Assembly: GCA_964416065.1 (NCBI GenBank)
Contig: CAYQCL010000002.1
Coordinates: forward strand, 1 to 64,000
Source: Limiplasma sp964416065
GTDB taxonomy: Bacteria > Bacillota > Clostridia > Christensenellales > Aristaeellaceae
Direction of reading: 5' to 3'
Length of the DNA: 64,000 nucleotides
A program made the translations under genes and the position numbers. This document shows, one piece after another, positions 23,059 through 30,789 of the stretch; position 1 is the first letter of the stretch, and the number at the start of each line of letters is the position of its first letter. The notes under the pieces were generated by a model, which was not told where the DNA came from, ran no database searches, and worked only from the letters and a program-made list of their open reading frames with translations.

Positions 23059-24225
23059 ATGCGTACTGTTTTTACAAGCGAATCCGTTACGGAGGGACAT
23101 CCTGACAAGCTCTGCGACCAGATCAGCGACGCGGTGCTCGACGCCATTCTTGAAAAGGATCCCATGGCCCGCGTGGCCTGCGAGACCTGCGCCACGACCG
23201 GCCTTGTGCAGGTGATGGGCGAGGTTAACACGACCGCCTACGTCGCCATCGACGAGATCGCCCGTCAGGTCATCCGCGACGTTGGCTACACCAGCGACAA
23301 TATGGGCTTTTCGGCGGAAAGCTGCGCCGTGCTCACCGCCGTCCATTCCCAAAGCCCCGACATCGCCATGGGCGTGGATAACGCCTTTGAAACGCGCGGC
23401 GGGGAGGAAGCCTCGACCGGCGCGGGCGACCAGGGCATGATGTTCGGCTATGCCTGCGACGAGACGCCGGAATGGATGCCGCTGCCCATCGCGCTGGCGC
23501 ATCGCCTGACCCGCCGCCTGACCCAGGTGCGCAAGGACGGCACGCTTCCCTGGCTCCGTCCCGACGGCAAGAGCCAGGTGACCGTCGTCTATGAGGACGG
23601 CGTGCCCGTCAAGGTCGATACGGTTGTGCTTTCGGCCCAGCATGACGAAAGCGTGGACAACGAGACGCTTCATCAGGCGCTGCTTGAGAAAGTCATCCGC
23701 GCCGTCGTGCCCGACGAGCTGTGGTCCGAGGAGACCAGGGTGTTCATCAACCCCACCGGCCGCTTCGTGCTGGGTGGCCCCGCCGGGGATACCGGCCTGA
23801 CCGGCCGCAAGATCATCGTGGACACCTACGGCGGATACGCTCGCCACGGCGGCGGCGCATTCAGCGGCAAGGATCCCTCCAAGGTGGACCGCTCGGCCTG
23901 CTATGCCGCGCGCTATGTGGCGCGAACGCTCGTAGCCGCGGGCGTGGCGAAAAGGTGCGAGATCGCCCTGGCCTACGCCATCGGCGTGGCCCGGCCGGTC
24001 AGCGTGCAGGTCAACACCTTTGGCACGGGCCGTCTTCCCGACGACCGTCTGAGCCGCGAGGTCATGGCGCGCTTTGACCTGAGCCCCGACGGCATCATCC
24101 GCATGCTCGACCTGCGCCGTCCCATCTACCGTCAGACCGCCGCGTACGGCCACTTTGGCCGCACCGATATCGAGCTGCCCTGGGAGAGAGATGACCGCGT
24201 GGACGAATGGAGAGCGCTGGTTTAA
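23059..24225 (+). CDS. metK: S-adenosylmethionine synthetase
   Basis: The protein has 388 residues, standard. It makes SAM from methionine and ATP. Signature blocks are TEGHPDKLCDQISDAVLDA, GAGDQGMMFGYACDET and GGGAFSGKDPSKVDRSA, with loop residues for ATP, K+ and Mg2+. ATG 23059 has AAGGAGGAG 6 bases before it. It is controlled by the SAM-I riboswitch immediately upstream and is monocistronic, ending in the conserved terminator module at 24232-24314. Confidence 0.98.
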   Translation: MRTVFTSESVTEGHPDKLCDQISDAVLDAILEKDPMARVACETCATTGLVQVMGEVNTTAYVAIDEIARQVIRDVGYTSDNMGFSAESCAVLTAVHSQSPDIAMGVDNAFETRGGEEASTGAGDQGMMFGYACDETPEWMPLPIALAHRLTRRLTQVRKDGTLPWLRPDGKSQVTVVYEDGVPVKVDTVVLSAQHDESVDNETLHQALLEKVIRAVVPDELWSEETRVFINPTGRFVLGGPAGDTGLTGRKIIVDTYGGYARHGGGAFSGKDPSKVDRSACYAARYVARTLVAAGVAKRCEIALAYAIGVARPVSVQVNTFGTGRLPDDRLSREVMARFDLSPDGIIRMLDLRRPIYRQTAAYGHFGRTDIELPWERDDRVDEWRALV

Positions 24226-24231
24226 AAAAGA

Positions 24232-24314
24232 GGGGCCTGCTGCGCAAACAGCTTTGAATACGCGGCGCAACAGAAGAAAATCCGCTTCCAAGCAACGCTT
24301 GAAAGCGGATTTTT
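24232..24314 (+). terminator. Conserved terminator module, copy 2
   Basis: Seven bases after the metK stop: GGGCCTGCTGCGCAAACAGC, then TTTGAA, and a hairpin with arms AAAATCCGCTTCCAAGC and GCTTGAAAGCGGATTTT. Same layout as the module after the VOC gene (11213-11304). Confidence 0.85.
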
Positions 24315-24383
24315 GAGTGAATCTCTGTGCCTTTCCGCGACAGTCCCGTTTTCTATCCGGGTCGGCCTCGAAAGGCCATGATT

Positions 24384-25313
24384 TCATTTCCCCAGCGTCT
24401 GCCGCACCGTCTCGGCCACGCTCTCGCCGTCCAGCCCGAAATGCCTTTCCAGATACGCCTGGTTGCCCACGATCGAGCAATAGGTATCCTGAAGGCCCAG
24501 ACGGATGACGCGGGGACGATGGCCCTCCAGGCTGCAGACGAATTCACAGACCGCCCCGCCGAAGCCGCCCAGGACAGTGTGCTCCTCCAGGGTGAATAAG
24601 ACGGGAACCCGATCGCAAAGCGCCCTGAGATACGCCTCATCCAGCGGCTTGACCGTGGGGAAGCTTGCCACGCCGACGCTCAGTCCGGCGGCCTTGAGAC
24701 GCCCCGCCGCGTCCATCGCGCTTGAGAGAATGCCGCCCGCCGTCAGGATGTAGGCATCCGTGCCGGAAAATTGCTCCAGCGCCTGTCCGCAGCGGTATCC
24801 GGCCAGGCTGCCCTCCGCGTGGCAGCGCGGCTCGCCGCCACGCCCGATGCGCAGATAGGCCACACCCGGCTCACTGAGAAATGGCCCCATGACTGCCTCG
24901 GTTTCCGCGCCGTCGGCGGGCGCGTACACCTTCACGCCGGGCAGGATGCGAAGCGCGCTCATGTCCTCGGTAGCGTGATGCGTCATGCCCAGGGTGCCGT
25001 AGACAAAGCCCGCGCCCACGCAGACGATTTTGACGTTCGCCTCGTGGTAGGCGCAGCAGTTGCGGATCTGCTCCAGGCAGCGGAGAGTGGGGAAGTTGCC
25101 GATCGAATAGACCACGACGGTCTTGCCCTCCAGCGCCATGCCGGCCGCCATGCTGACCATGGCCTGCTCGGAAATGCCGGCGTTGAGAAAGCGGTCGGGA
25201 AATTTCTCCATAAAGGGGAAGAGCACGCCGAAGCCCAGATCGCCGGTGATCAGCACAAGCTCCTCATGCGCTTGGGCATATGCCTCCAGGCAGCGGGTGA
25301 AGGTATCTCTCAT
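24384..25313 (-). CDS. Transketolase-like protein, C-terminal (pyrimidine/C) half
   Basis: The protein has 309 residues. It holds the Pyr and C-terminal domains of a split transketolase: ITGDLGFGVLFPFMEKFPDRFLNAGISEQAMVSMAAGMAL, with the ThDP-activating glutamate in GISEQ, then GMTHHATEDMSALRILPGVKV and GGFGGAVCEFV. It overlaps the N-terminal half by 4 bases (ATGA) and must work with it as a heteromer. Because the pair is coupled to a sugar transferase and lies next to a flippase, it may supply a pentose or branched sugar for surface polysaccharide rather than act only in the pentose phosphate pathway. That link is inference. Confidence 0.9.
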   Translation of the reverse strand: MRDTFTRCLEAYAQAHEELVLITGDLGFGVLFPFMEKFPDRFLNAGISEQAMVSMAAGMALEGKTVVVYSIGNFPTLRCLEQIRNCCAYHEANVKIVCVGAGFVYGTLGMTHHATEDMSALRILPGVKVYAPADGAETEAVMGPFLSEPGVAYLRIGRGGEPRCHAEGSLAGYRCGQALEQFSGTDAYILTAGGILSSAMDAAGRLKAAGLSVGVASFPTVKPLDEAYLRALCDRVPVLFTLEEHTVLGGFGGAVCEFVCSLEGHRPRVIRLGLQDTYCSIVGNQAYLERHFGLDGESVAETVRQTLGK

Positions 25314-26137
25314 GGCTTCTGCGCCTCCAATTCCCTGAGTGCCGCGTCGTACTCATCACCGCGCGCGGTGCGGTAATGCCAAAGGACGCTGTTTTCCATA
25401 AAGCTGACGCCCTTGCCCTTGACGGTGTCGGCAATCACCACGACGGGCCTTCCCTGCCCCATCATCGCTTCGGCCTCGTCATAGGCGCAGTGGAGTGAGA
25501 GGTGATCGTGCCCGTCCACGCGGATCACGTGCCAGCCGAAGGCGCGCCATTTTTCGTCCAGAGGCTCCAGCCCGATGGTCTCTTCCACGGGGGCCAGGGA
25601 TTGGATCTTGTTGAAGTCGATGGTCACGATGAGGTTGTCCAGCCGGTACTGATGAGCGATCAGCGCCGTCTCCCACACCGCGCCCTCGTCGCACTCACCG
25701 TCTCCGATGATGCAAAAGACGCGGTGCGTCTGGTGATTGAGCCTGGCGGCCATCGCCATGCCCATGGCCATGGGCAGTCCCTGACCCAACGAGCCGGTGG
25801 ACGCCTCCACCCCAGGCACGCCCTTATGGCTCACGTGCCCGCTGAGGCGGCTGCCGTTCTGACAATGCGTTTTCAGCTCCTCCACGGGGAAGAAGCCGCT
25901 TTCGGCCAGCGCGGCGTAGATGCCCGCGCCCGCGTGTCCCTTGCTCAAAAGCAGACGGTCGCGCTCGGGCATGCGGGGGTTCCTGGGATCATAGCGGAGC
26001 ACGTCCGCGTACAGCACGGCAACGATGTCCGCCATGGAAAAGATGCTGCCGATGTGCGATGTGCCGCCGAGATTCGTCATCTCCAATGCGTGCAGACGAA
26101 TTTTGTACGCCAGCTCGCGGCTCTTTTCAAAGCTCAT
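25310..26137 (-). CDS. Transketolase-like protein, N-terminal (ThDP-binding) half
   Basis: The protein has 275 residues, the ThDP pyrophosphate-binding domain. Motifs are HIGSIFSMADIVAVLY, LLLSKGHAGAGIYAAL, STGSLGQGLPMAMGMAMA and the cofactor motif GDGECDEGAVWE...FNKIQ (GDG-X-N). Catalytic histidines expected at GTSHIGS and KGHAG are present. ATG 26137 has AAGGAGG; an upstream extension lacks a site and overlaps the sugar transferase. The gene overlaps that transferase by 11 bases and the C-half by 4, giving tight coupling of all three. Confidence 0.92.
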   Translation of the reverse strand: MSFEKSRELAYKIRLHALEMTNLGGTSHIGSIFSMADIVAVLYADVLRYDPRNPRMPERDRLLLSKGHAGAGIYAALAESGFFPVEELKTHCQNGSRLSGHVSHKGVPGVEASTGSLGQGLPMAMGMAMAARLNHQTHRVFCIIGDGECDEGAVWETALIAHQYRLDNLIVTIDFNKIQSLAPVEETIGLEPLDEKWRAFGWHVIRVDGHDHLSLHCAYDEAEAMMGQGRPVVVIADTVKGKGVSFMENSVLWHYRTARGDEYDAALRELEAQKP

Positions 26138-26849
26138 TGGTTTCCTCCTTGCTGGGCGAGGCGGCCGTGGCCATGCCCCTGAGGTTTTTGCCTGCGACGC
26201 AGCGCAGCGTGTGGAAAAACACCCGCGCGTCCAGCCCAAAGGACTGGCGCCTCGCGTATTCCACGCGCATGCGGTTCTTTTCGCCGAGAATTTTGGATTC
26301 GTAGACGCCCTCGGGATCGTCGTGCCCCACCAGCTCGTCCAGACAGATAAGCTTGATGGAGCAGGGATCGCTGACGCCCGGGCGCACCCAGAGGATGCAT
26401 TCCTGCTCCTTCGTGTAGCGCGCGGTATATTTGAGAAGCTCCGGCCTGGGGCCGATGAAGCTCATCTCGCCCCTGAGAATGTTGAAAAGCTGGGGAAGCT
26501 CGTCCAGCTTACTGTGCCGGAGCAGACGCCCCACCTTTGTCACGCGCGGATCATTGAGCGCGGTGGTGGCGGAATACCTGTCCGCGCCCATAACCATGGT
26601 GCGGAATTTGAGAATGTGGAAGGGTCGGTTGTGATAGCCGCCGCGCAGGGCGCGATAGAACACGGGCCCCTTTGAGGTGAGCTTGACCGCCAGCGCGATG
26701 GGTGCCATCACTACGGCGCAGGGGACAAGCAGCAAAAGCGCCAGCACGATATCCAGCGCGCGTTTGACAACCTTGCTATAAAACGGGTGAGACAGGGGCC
26801 CGTCCCATCGGGGAAGCCGCGAAGACTCAGCCATCAGGCTTTCATCCAT
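26127..26849 (-). CDS. Polyprenyl-phosphate sugar-phosphate transferase (bacterial sugar transferase)
   Basis: The protein has 240 residues. One membrane helix (about 32-55) precedes the catalytic domain with KRALDIVLALLLL, SKGPVFYRALRGGYHNRPFHILKFRTM, VGRLLRHSKLDELPQLFNILRGEMSFIGPRPE and WVRPGVSDP. This is the short monotopic PglC/WcaJ-type transferase that loads the first sugar-1-phosphate onto undecaprenyl phosphate to start a glycan. It is first in an operon with the split transketolase; a Wzx-like flippase lies 90 bases upstream on the same strand with its own promoter. The donor sugar is not predictable. Confidence 0.92.
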   Translation of the reverse strand: MDESLMAESSRLPRWDGPLSHPFYSKVVKRALDIVLALLLLVPCAVVMAPIALAVKLTSKGPVFYRALRGGYHNRPFHILKFRTMVMGADRYSATTALNDPRVTKVGRLLRHSKLDELPQLFNILRGEMSFIGPRPELLKYTARYTKEQECILWVRPGVSDPCSIKLICLDELVGHDDPEGVYESKILGEKNRMRVEYARRQSFGLDARVFFHTLRCVAGKNLRGMATAASPSKEETNEL

Positions 26850-26895
26850 GCCCGCGCTCCCTCCTCTGTGTGAAATGGCTCAATCGCCAGCTTTT

Positions 26896-26924
26896 ATCGT
26901 ATCACATCGGAAAGCGCAAGTCAA
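26896..26924 (-). promoter_or_regulatory. Promoter of the sugar transferase-transketolase operon
   Basis: Minus strand TTGACT (26924-26919), 17 bases, TACGAT (26901-26896). Confidence 0.6.
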
Positions 26925-26940
26925 TTTTTTACGGCGGATT

Positions 26941-28506
26941 TCAGGAGTTCGTCAGCCGACTGAGCATAAAGCTCAGCCGCCGTAGCAGCGATCTGAGCGC
27001 CTTGCGGTCAAACAGCCATGCGGACGCGAGCGTGACCGACGAGGCGTAGATCACCAGCATCACGCCGTACATCGCCCAGGTGAAAAAGCGCCGCGGCGGG
27101 GAGACGAGAATCAGGCACGGCGCGGCGATCACCGCCACCGTCACGAACATGCGCACGATGCGCTTCAGCGTCGTGCGCCAGCTCAGCCCCGTCACCCTGG
27201 CGGGGACAAAGCGAAGCTGGAAGAACGTGCGCACGAGATTGCCCAGGCTCACGCCGGCGACCACGCCGCAAAGCGACCAGTCCGCGCCCATGGGCAGCAG
27301 CGCCAGGCCCAGCGCCGCGCCGCATACGACGCTCGTCGCGACCTGCCAGACGCAATGCCACCGCACCTCGCGGAAGGAGCCGCTGGCAGCCACCATCAAA
27401 TCCATGGGAATCTTGGAATGCGTGGTGAGCGCCTCGAAGATGATGAGCATGCCTAAAACCGGCACATCATAATTGACGTCGGTGATGCCGTGCGTGTAGA
27501 GGTTGACGAAGGGCACGATCAGCACCGCCGCCACGCCGAACAGGACCGTCACGGCCAGATAATACAGGCACTCAAAATCTGAATACGCCCTCTGAAAGGA
27601 CTCTTTTTTCTCGCTGACCAGCAGGTTTCCGAAGATCGAGTCGATGCCGGTCGTCGCCATCTTGAGCACGCCCCATAGGCCGACCGTCACCATGTGATAG
27701 ACGCCATAGACGCTCAGCATGCCCGGGTCGCGCGTGACCACCGTGCCCAGGATCACGCCCGCGCCCTGCTGGAAGACGTTAGCCAGCTCGACATACAGCG
27801 CGTCCCAGCGCTTGGCCAGCGCGGAGCGGTTCGGCTTGGCGTGGACGTCGACGTCAGGATAGTGCGTTTTGACATAGCGGTTAAGAAGCACCGAGCGAAG
27901 CAGAATCGTGAGCGACGCCGCCAGGCGGACCGTGATGACGTCCACGCCCAGATACGGAAGCACAACCAGCAGCACCGTCTGCAAAAGCAGGGACGCCATC
28001 GAGGCCAGCGACACGACATAGGTATGCTGGTCGGCGGTCAGCAGCACGCGGTAGCGCGCCATGGTAAAAAACTCCAGCGTGCCCATCAGGCCCATGGCGA
28101 TAATGAGCGCCATAACGCTCAGCTCGCTCATGCGCAGACCGTTGAGGTCGCTGACCGGCACGACGAAGGGATAAACAATCGCAAAGGCGAGCGTGATCCC
28201 CGCGAAGAGCCATCCCGCCTTGTTGTAAAATCCGCGCGCGGCGGAGACGATGCGGCTGATGGCAGGCATGTCGCGGCGTGCCAGCGGCTCGTAAAGCGCG
28301 ACATAGGCCGCCGCTGCCAGCCCCGCCTCGACCATCTTGAAATAGGTCAGGAATTCGGTGACGGAAACAATCAGGCCGTTGACCTCCGAGCCATAATAGA
28401 GGATCATCAGCCTGGGTGTGATGAAGCCCATGACCATGGCCGTGAGCTGATAGACGGCGGTGGAAAGGAAATTCTGAACGAAGCGTGCGGTACGGCTGGT
28501 GCTCAA
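26941..28506 (-). CDS. Polysaccharide flippase (Wzx/MOP superfamily)
   Basis: The protein has 521 residues with about 12-14 hydrophobic helices, the normal shape of lipid-linked oligosaccharide flippases. The start region FLSTAVYQLTAMVMGFITPRLMILYYGSEVNGL is typical of the family's first two helices. I place the start at TTG 28506 because GGAG lies 9 bases before it and a promoter is upstream; the frame stays open another 219 codons through the repeat region, which is not coding. Together with the downstream sugar transferase it points to a surface-glycan locus lacking the usual glycosyltransferases and polymerase, so the rest is elsewhere or lost. Confidence 0.85.
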   Translation of the reverse strand: MSTSRTARFVQNFLSTAVYQLTAMVMGFITPRLMILYYGSEVNGLIVSVTEFLTYFKMVEAGLAAAAYVALYEPLARRDMPAISRIVSAARGFYNKAGWLFAGITLAFAIVYPFVVPVSDLNGLRMSELSVMALIIAMGLMGTLEFFTMARYRVLLTADQHTYVVSLASMASLLLQTVLLVVLPYLGVDVITVRLAASLTILLRSVLLNRYVKTHYPDVDVHAKPNRSALAKRWDALYVELANVFQQGAGVILGTVVTRDPGMLSVYGVYHMVTVGLWGVLKMATTGIDSIFGNLLVSEKKESFQRAYSDFECLYYLAVTVLFGVAAVLIVPFVNLYTHGITDVNYDVPVLGMLIIFEALTTHSKIPMDLMVAASGSFREVRWHCVWQVATSVVCGAALGLALLPMGADWSLCGVVAGVSLGNLVRTFFQLRFVPARVTGLSWRTTLKRIVRMFVTVAVIAAPCLILVSPPRRFFTWAMYGVMLVIYASSVTLASAWLFDRKALRSLLRRLSFMLSRLTNS

Positions 28507-28545
28507 GATGTGTATCTCCTCACGATTGATCGAATGAACATTAGT

Positions 28546-28574
28546 AAGATAGCATCGCCGGAGGGGTTTGTCAA
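28546..28574 (-). promoter_or_regulatory. Promoter of the flippase gene
   Basis: Minus strand TTGACA (28574-28569), 17 bases, TATCTT (28551-28546). It abuts the mosaic repeat, and the GTTTGTCAAC stretch providing the -35 resembles the repeat's end motif. Confidence 0.6.
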
Positions 28575-28576
28575 CA

Positions 28577-29165
28577 GGCATGGGGCCGCCCCGGAGGGGT
28601 GACAAAGGATGGGGTGCAGAGGACGAAGTCCGCAACCTCAATCGTCGTCCAGGGCACTGGCCGTGCCCTACACAGCCCGTCGATAAACCCCTACTTGCGC
28701 AAGGAGCCGCAGCGCCGGCCCATCTGGGTCGGCGCGTCTCTCGCTTGGGAAACGCTGCGGCGTAAGGCCTCTGGGACTCTGTCCCAGACCCTGGCAGAGG
28801 TTGACGGAGGGAAGCGCAAGGGCAGCACGACCGCGAAACGCGGTCACGCTGTTCCGGCCTTTGGCCGGAATCGCACGGCCCAAATTGAAAATTTGGGACG
28901 CGCGACCCTCCGCGCTGTGCGGCCTTGCCCCGAAGGGACAAAGCGAGGATATCAACCGAAACGAGTGGAGCGGGGCAGGCTATCCGTGCGAACACGGATA
29001 GCCTGTTTTCGCCAGAGGCGAAAATCGTGCATTCCAAATCAAAGATTTGGAATGCACGACCTCCACCGGCCAGTGCCCTACACGATGATTGAGGCTGCGG
29101 TCTGAGTCCCCTGCACCCCGCACTTTGTCGATGCCCTGAGGGGCATAATGCCCCTGCACCCATCC
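28577..29165 (+). repeat. Mosaic hairpin element, copy 3 (long composite)
   Basis: This fills the 663-base gap 28507-29169. In order it holds an inverted right-end piece (TGACAAAGGATGGGGTGCAG), the left end CCCGTCGATAAACCCC, the three-way-junction module, CTGGGAC-tct-GTCCCAG, and a central chain GACCGCG-aaa-CGCGGTC, TTCCGGCC-ttt-GGCCGGAA, CCCAAATT-gaa-AATTTGGG. Then come AGGCTATCCGTGC/GCACGGATAGCCT, TTTTCGCC-aga-GGCGAAAA and GTGCATTCCAAATC-aaa-GATTTGGAATGCAC, and a right end CACTTTGTCGATGCC plus an extra GGGGCATAATGCCCC hairpin. No gene is supported. Confidence 0.8.
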
Positions 29166-29169
29166 TTTG

Positions 29170-29859
29170 CTACTCCCCCAGCCTCTCGATCTGACAGACC
29201 TGAAGCACGCCGTGCGCCACGGTGAAGCGCACGTCCAGGCCCGAAAAGGGCACACCGTACACCCGATCGGGCGCGTGCTGATATCCCGGGCGCGGATCCT
29301 GTGAAAGCGCCTCCACCAGCCCCGCCCGCTTTTCCTCGGGAATACGCGCCATAAGCTCGGGCGGGATCCGCACCTGCACACGCTCCCCGGGCGCGGCGAA
29401 GGAGAGCGCGGCGTCGGGATGGCTGTCGGTGTAGGGAAGATAAGGCTTGATATCCAAAATGGGCGTCAAATCCATCAGATCCGCACCCATCACGCGCAGG
29501 ACGGGCCCCAGCGCTGCATCCGTCTCGATGCCCTCGAGACGAACCGAGGACAGGCCGATCGGGCTGGGACGGAAGGGAGAGCGCGTGGCGAAGACGCCCA
29601 CGCGCGTATTGCCGCCCAGCTTCGGGGGACGCACCGTGGGCGACCATCCCTCCCGAACGCTTTGGGAGAAGTGCCAGATCAGCCACAGGTGGCTGAAGCC
29701 CTCCAGGCCGCGCAGCGCGTCCGCGTTTCGGAACTCCGGCTCGAAAACCACCGTCGCGCGCAGGCTCTCGGCCAGGCCGCTCTGGCGGGGAATGCCGAAT
29801 TTGGTGGAAAAGTCCGTGCGGATGCGCGCGATGATCCTCATTTCACAGGTCTCAGCCAT
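29170..29859 (-). CDS. trmO: tRNA (N6-threonylcarbamoyladenosine-37-N6)-methyltransferase TrmO
   Basis: The protein has 229 residues, YaeB/TrmO type. It methylates t6A at position 37 of some ANN-decoding tRNAs using SAM. Seen are the N-terminal RIRTDFSTKFGIPRQSGL, GLEGFSHLWLIWHF, GVFATRSPFRPSPIGLSSVRL and ILDIKPYLPYTDSHPDA, which together form the single-sheet beta-barrel core. The C-terminal domain is short but present. It overlaps the TfoX-like gene by 8 bases and belongs to the operon starting near 30760. Confidence 0.92.
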   Translation of the reverse strand: MAETCEMRIIARIRTDFSTKFGIPRQSGLAESLRATVVFEPEFRNADALRGLEGFSHLWLIWHFSQSVREGWSPTVRPPKLGGNTRVGVFATRSPFRPSPIGLSSVRLEGIETDAALGPVLRVMGADLMDLTPILDIKPYLPYTDSHPDAALSFAAPGERVQVRIPPELMARIPEEKRAGLVEALSQDPRPGYQHAPDRVYGVPFSGLDVRFTVAHGVLQVCQIERLGE

Positions 29860-30169
29860 GCTTCGCCGCCTTTGCCTTTTTGACGTTGGGCATCAGAAGC
29901 GCCGCGATCCGGCAAAGCCCCTCGCGGTCGTCCGGATCCAAAACATAGTGCGGCTTCGCGCCCTCATAGGGCGGCTCCGTGTGCGCGTCCCTCAGCGCCT
30001 CGTCAAGACAGGGCAGCCGCTTGCAAAGCATCCTGTCATCGCACACCAGAAACATCGGCCTCTCGTCCACATAAATCAGATACTCGCCGAACATCTTCTG
30101 AGCGCGCCGCGTCCCCGCGCCCTCAAGCTGATCCAGAACAAACGAAACAAATTCAGGCGACGATGCCAT
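29852..30169 (-). CDS. TfoX N-terminal-domain protein
   Basis: The protein has 105 residues, one TfoX_N domain: the early EFVSFVLDQLEG, then RRAQKMFGEYLIYVDERPMFLV and the late lysine-rich end. In gamma-proteobacteria TfoX/Sxy regulates competence, but short single-domain relatives in Firmicutes are of unknown function. GAGGAGG precedes ATG 30169. It is the middle gene between a small membrane-anchored protein and trmO. No competence genes are adjacent. Confidence 0.8.
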   Translation of the reverse strand: MASSPEFVSFVLDQLEGAGTRRAQKMFGEYLIYVDERPMFLVCDDRMLCKRLPCLDEALRDAHTEPPYEGAKPHYVLDPDDREGLCRIAALLMPNVKKAKAAKHG

Positions 30170-30182
30170 GCGCCCCTCCTCC

Positions 30183-30728
30183 TCACGTGTCTGAGTCCAA
30201 CGCCTCCAAAAGCGAGATACTTCGGATATGCCATTGGTTGTTCTCCTTGACCAGCACGGCGGAATAGCGGCCCGCCTGCCACTTCGGCGGGGACTCGTAG
30301 CCATCGCCGTAAAGGGCGCGCGCGGCCTCGGCGTCGCTCGCGTTCACGCGGCCGTCGATGCGGGGAATGGCCTCGGTGAATTCCACGCGCGCCGTGCTCT
30401 CCCAGGGCCAGCACCACATCCACGTCAGCTCCAGGCGATGGTCGATGCCGCGTACCGTGTAATAGGTGTAGGGGCTTTTGCCGTCAATGGCAAGCAGCAG
30501 GTTCTCGTCCCGCTGCAAATAGCTCCCCTGAAAGAACTTGGTCAGGTCGTCGGCGGAGTCCCCCATCATGATGACCTGCGCGCGCTTGGCCATTCCATCC
30601 TTAAGGACGATGTAGATGTTGGAGGCGTTCATGGCGTAATAAAACGTGACCGTACACAGCCCCAGCACAATGATCAAAAGCAGCAGACGTCCCGCCAGAT
30701 ACCAAATAAACCGGCGCAGCCTCTTCAT
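30183..30728 (-). CDS. Membrane-anchored protein of unknown function
   Basis: The protein has 181 residues. A basic start (MKRLRRFIWYL) and one hydrophobic helix (about 10-33) anchor an extracytoplasmic domain rich in Trp and Tyr (ELTWMWCWPWES). The fold may be NTF2- or DUF4878-like, since such short anchored domains often end in a NNQWHIRSISLLE-type strand as this one does, but I do not recognise the family with confidence. It is first in an operon with the TfoX-like gene and trmO and has its own promoter. Confidence 0.6.
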   Translation of the reverse strand: MKRLRRFIWYLAGRLLLLIIVLGLCTVTFYYAMNASNIYIVLKDGMAKRAQVIMMGDSADDLTKFFQGSYLQRDENLLLAIDGKSPYTYYTVRGIDHRLELTWMWCWPWESTARVEFTEAIPRIDGRVNASDAEAARALYGDGYESPPKWQAGRYSAVLVKENNQWHIRSISLLEALDSDT

Positions 30729-30760
30729 TTCGTCGCCTCCTCGCCAAAAGGGATGCGCTC

Positions 30761-30789
30761 ATTATAGCAGAGACTGAGGGTTTTCGCAA
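30761..30789 (-). promoter_or_regulatory. Promoter of the 30.7-29.2 kb operon
   Basis: Minus strand TTGCGA (30789-30784), 17 bases, TATAAT (30766-30761) with TGC before it, an extended -10. Confidence 0.65.

Noticed and set aside
22834..24480. 548-codon open frame antisense to metK and its riboswitch
   Set aside because: It lies wholly opposite metK, the riboswitch and the terminator, has Ala/Gly/His/Arg-rich composition typical of GC-rich antisense frames, and has no ribosome site or motif.
28600..29105. Open frames running through the mosaic repeats (also near 40376, 43833 and 50045)
   Set aside because: Similar peptides recur at several loci only because the DNA repeats; frames end at module borders, stems are kept rather than codons, and no start signals exist.
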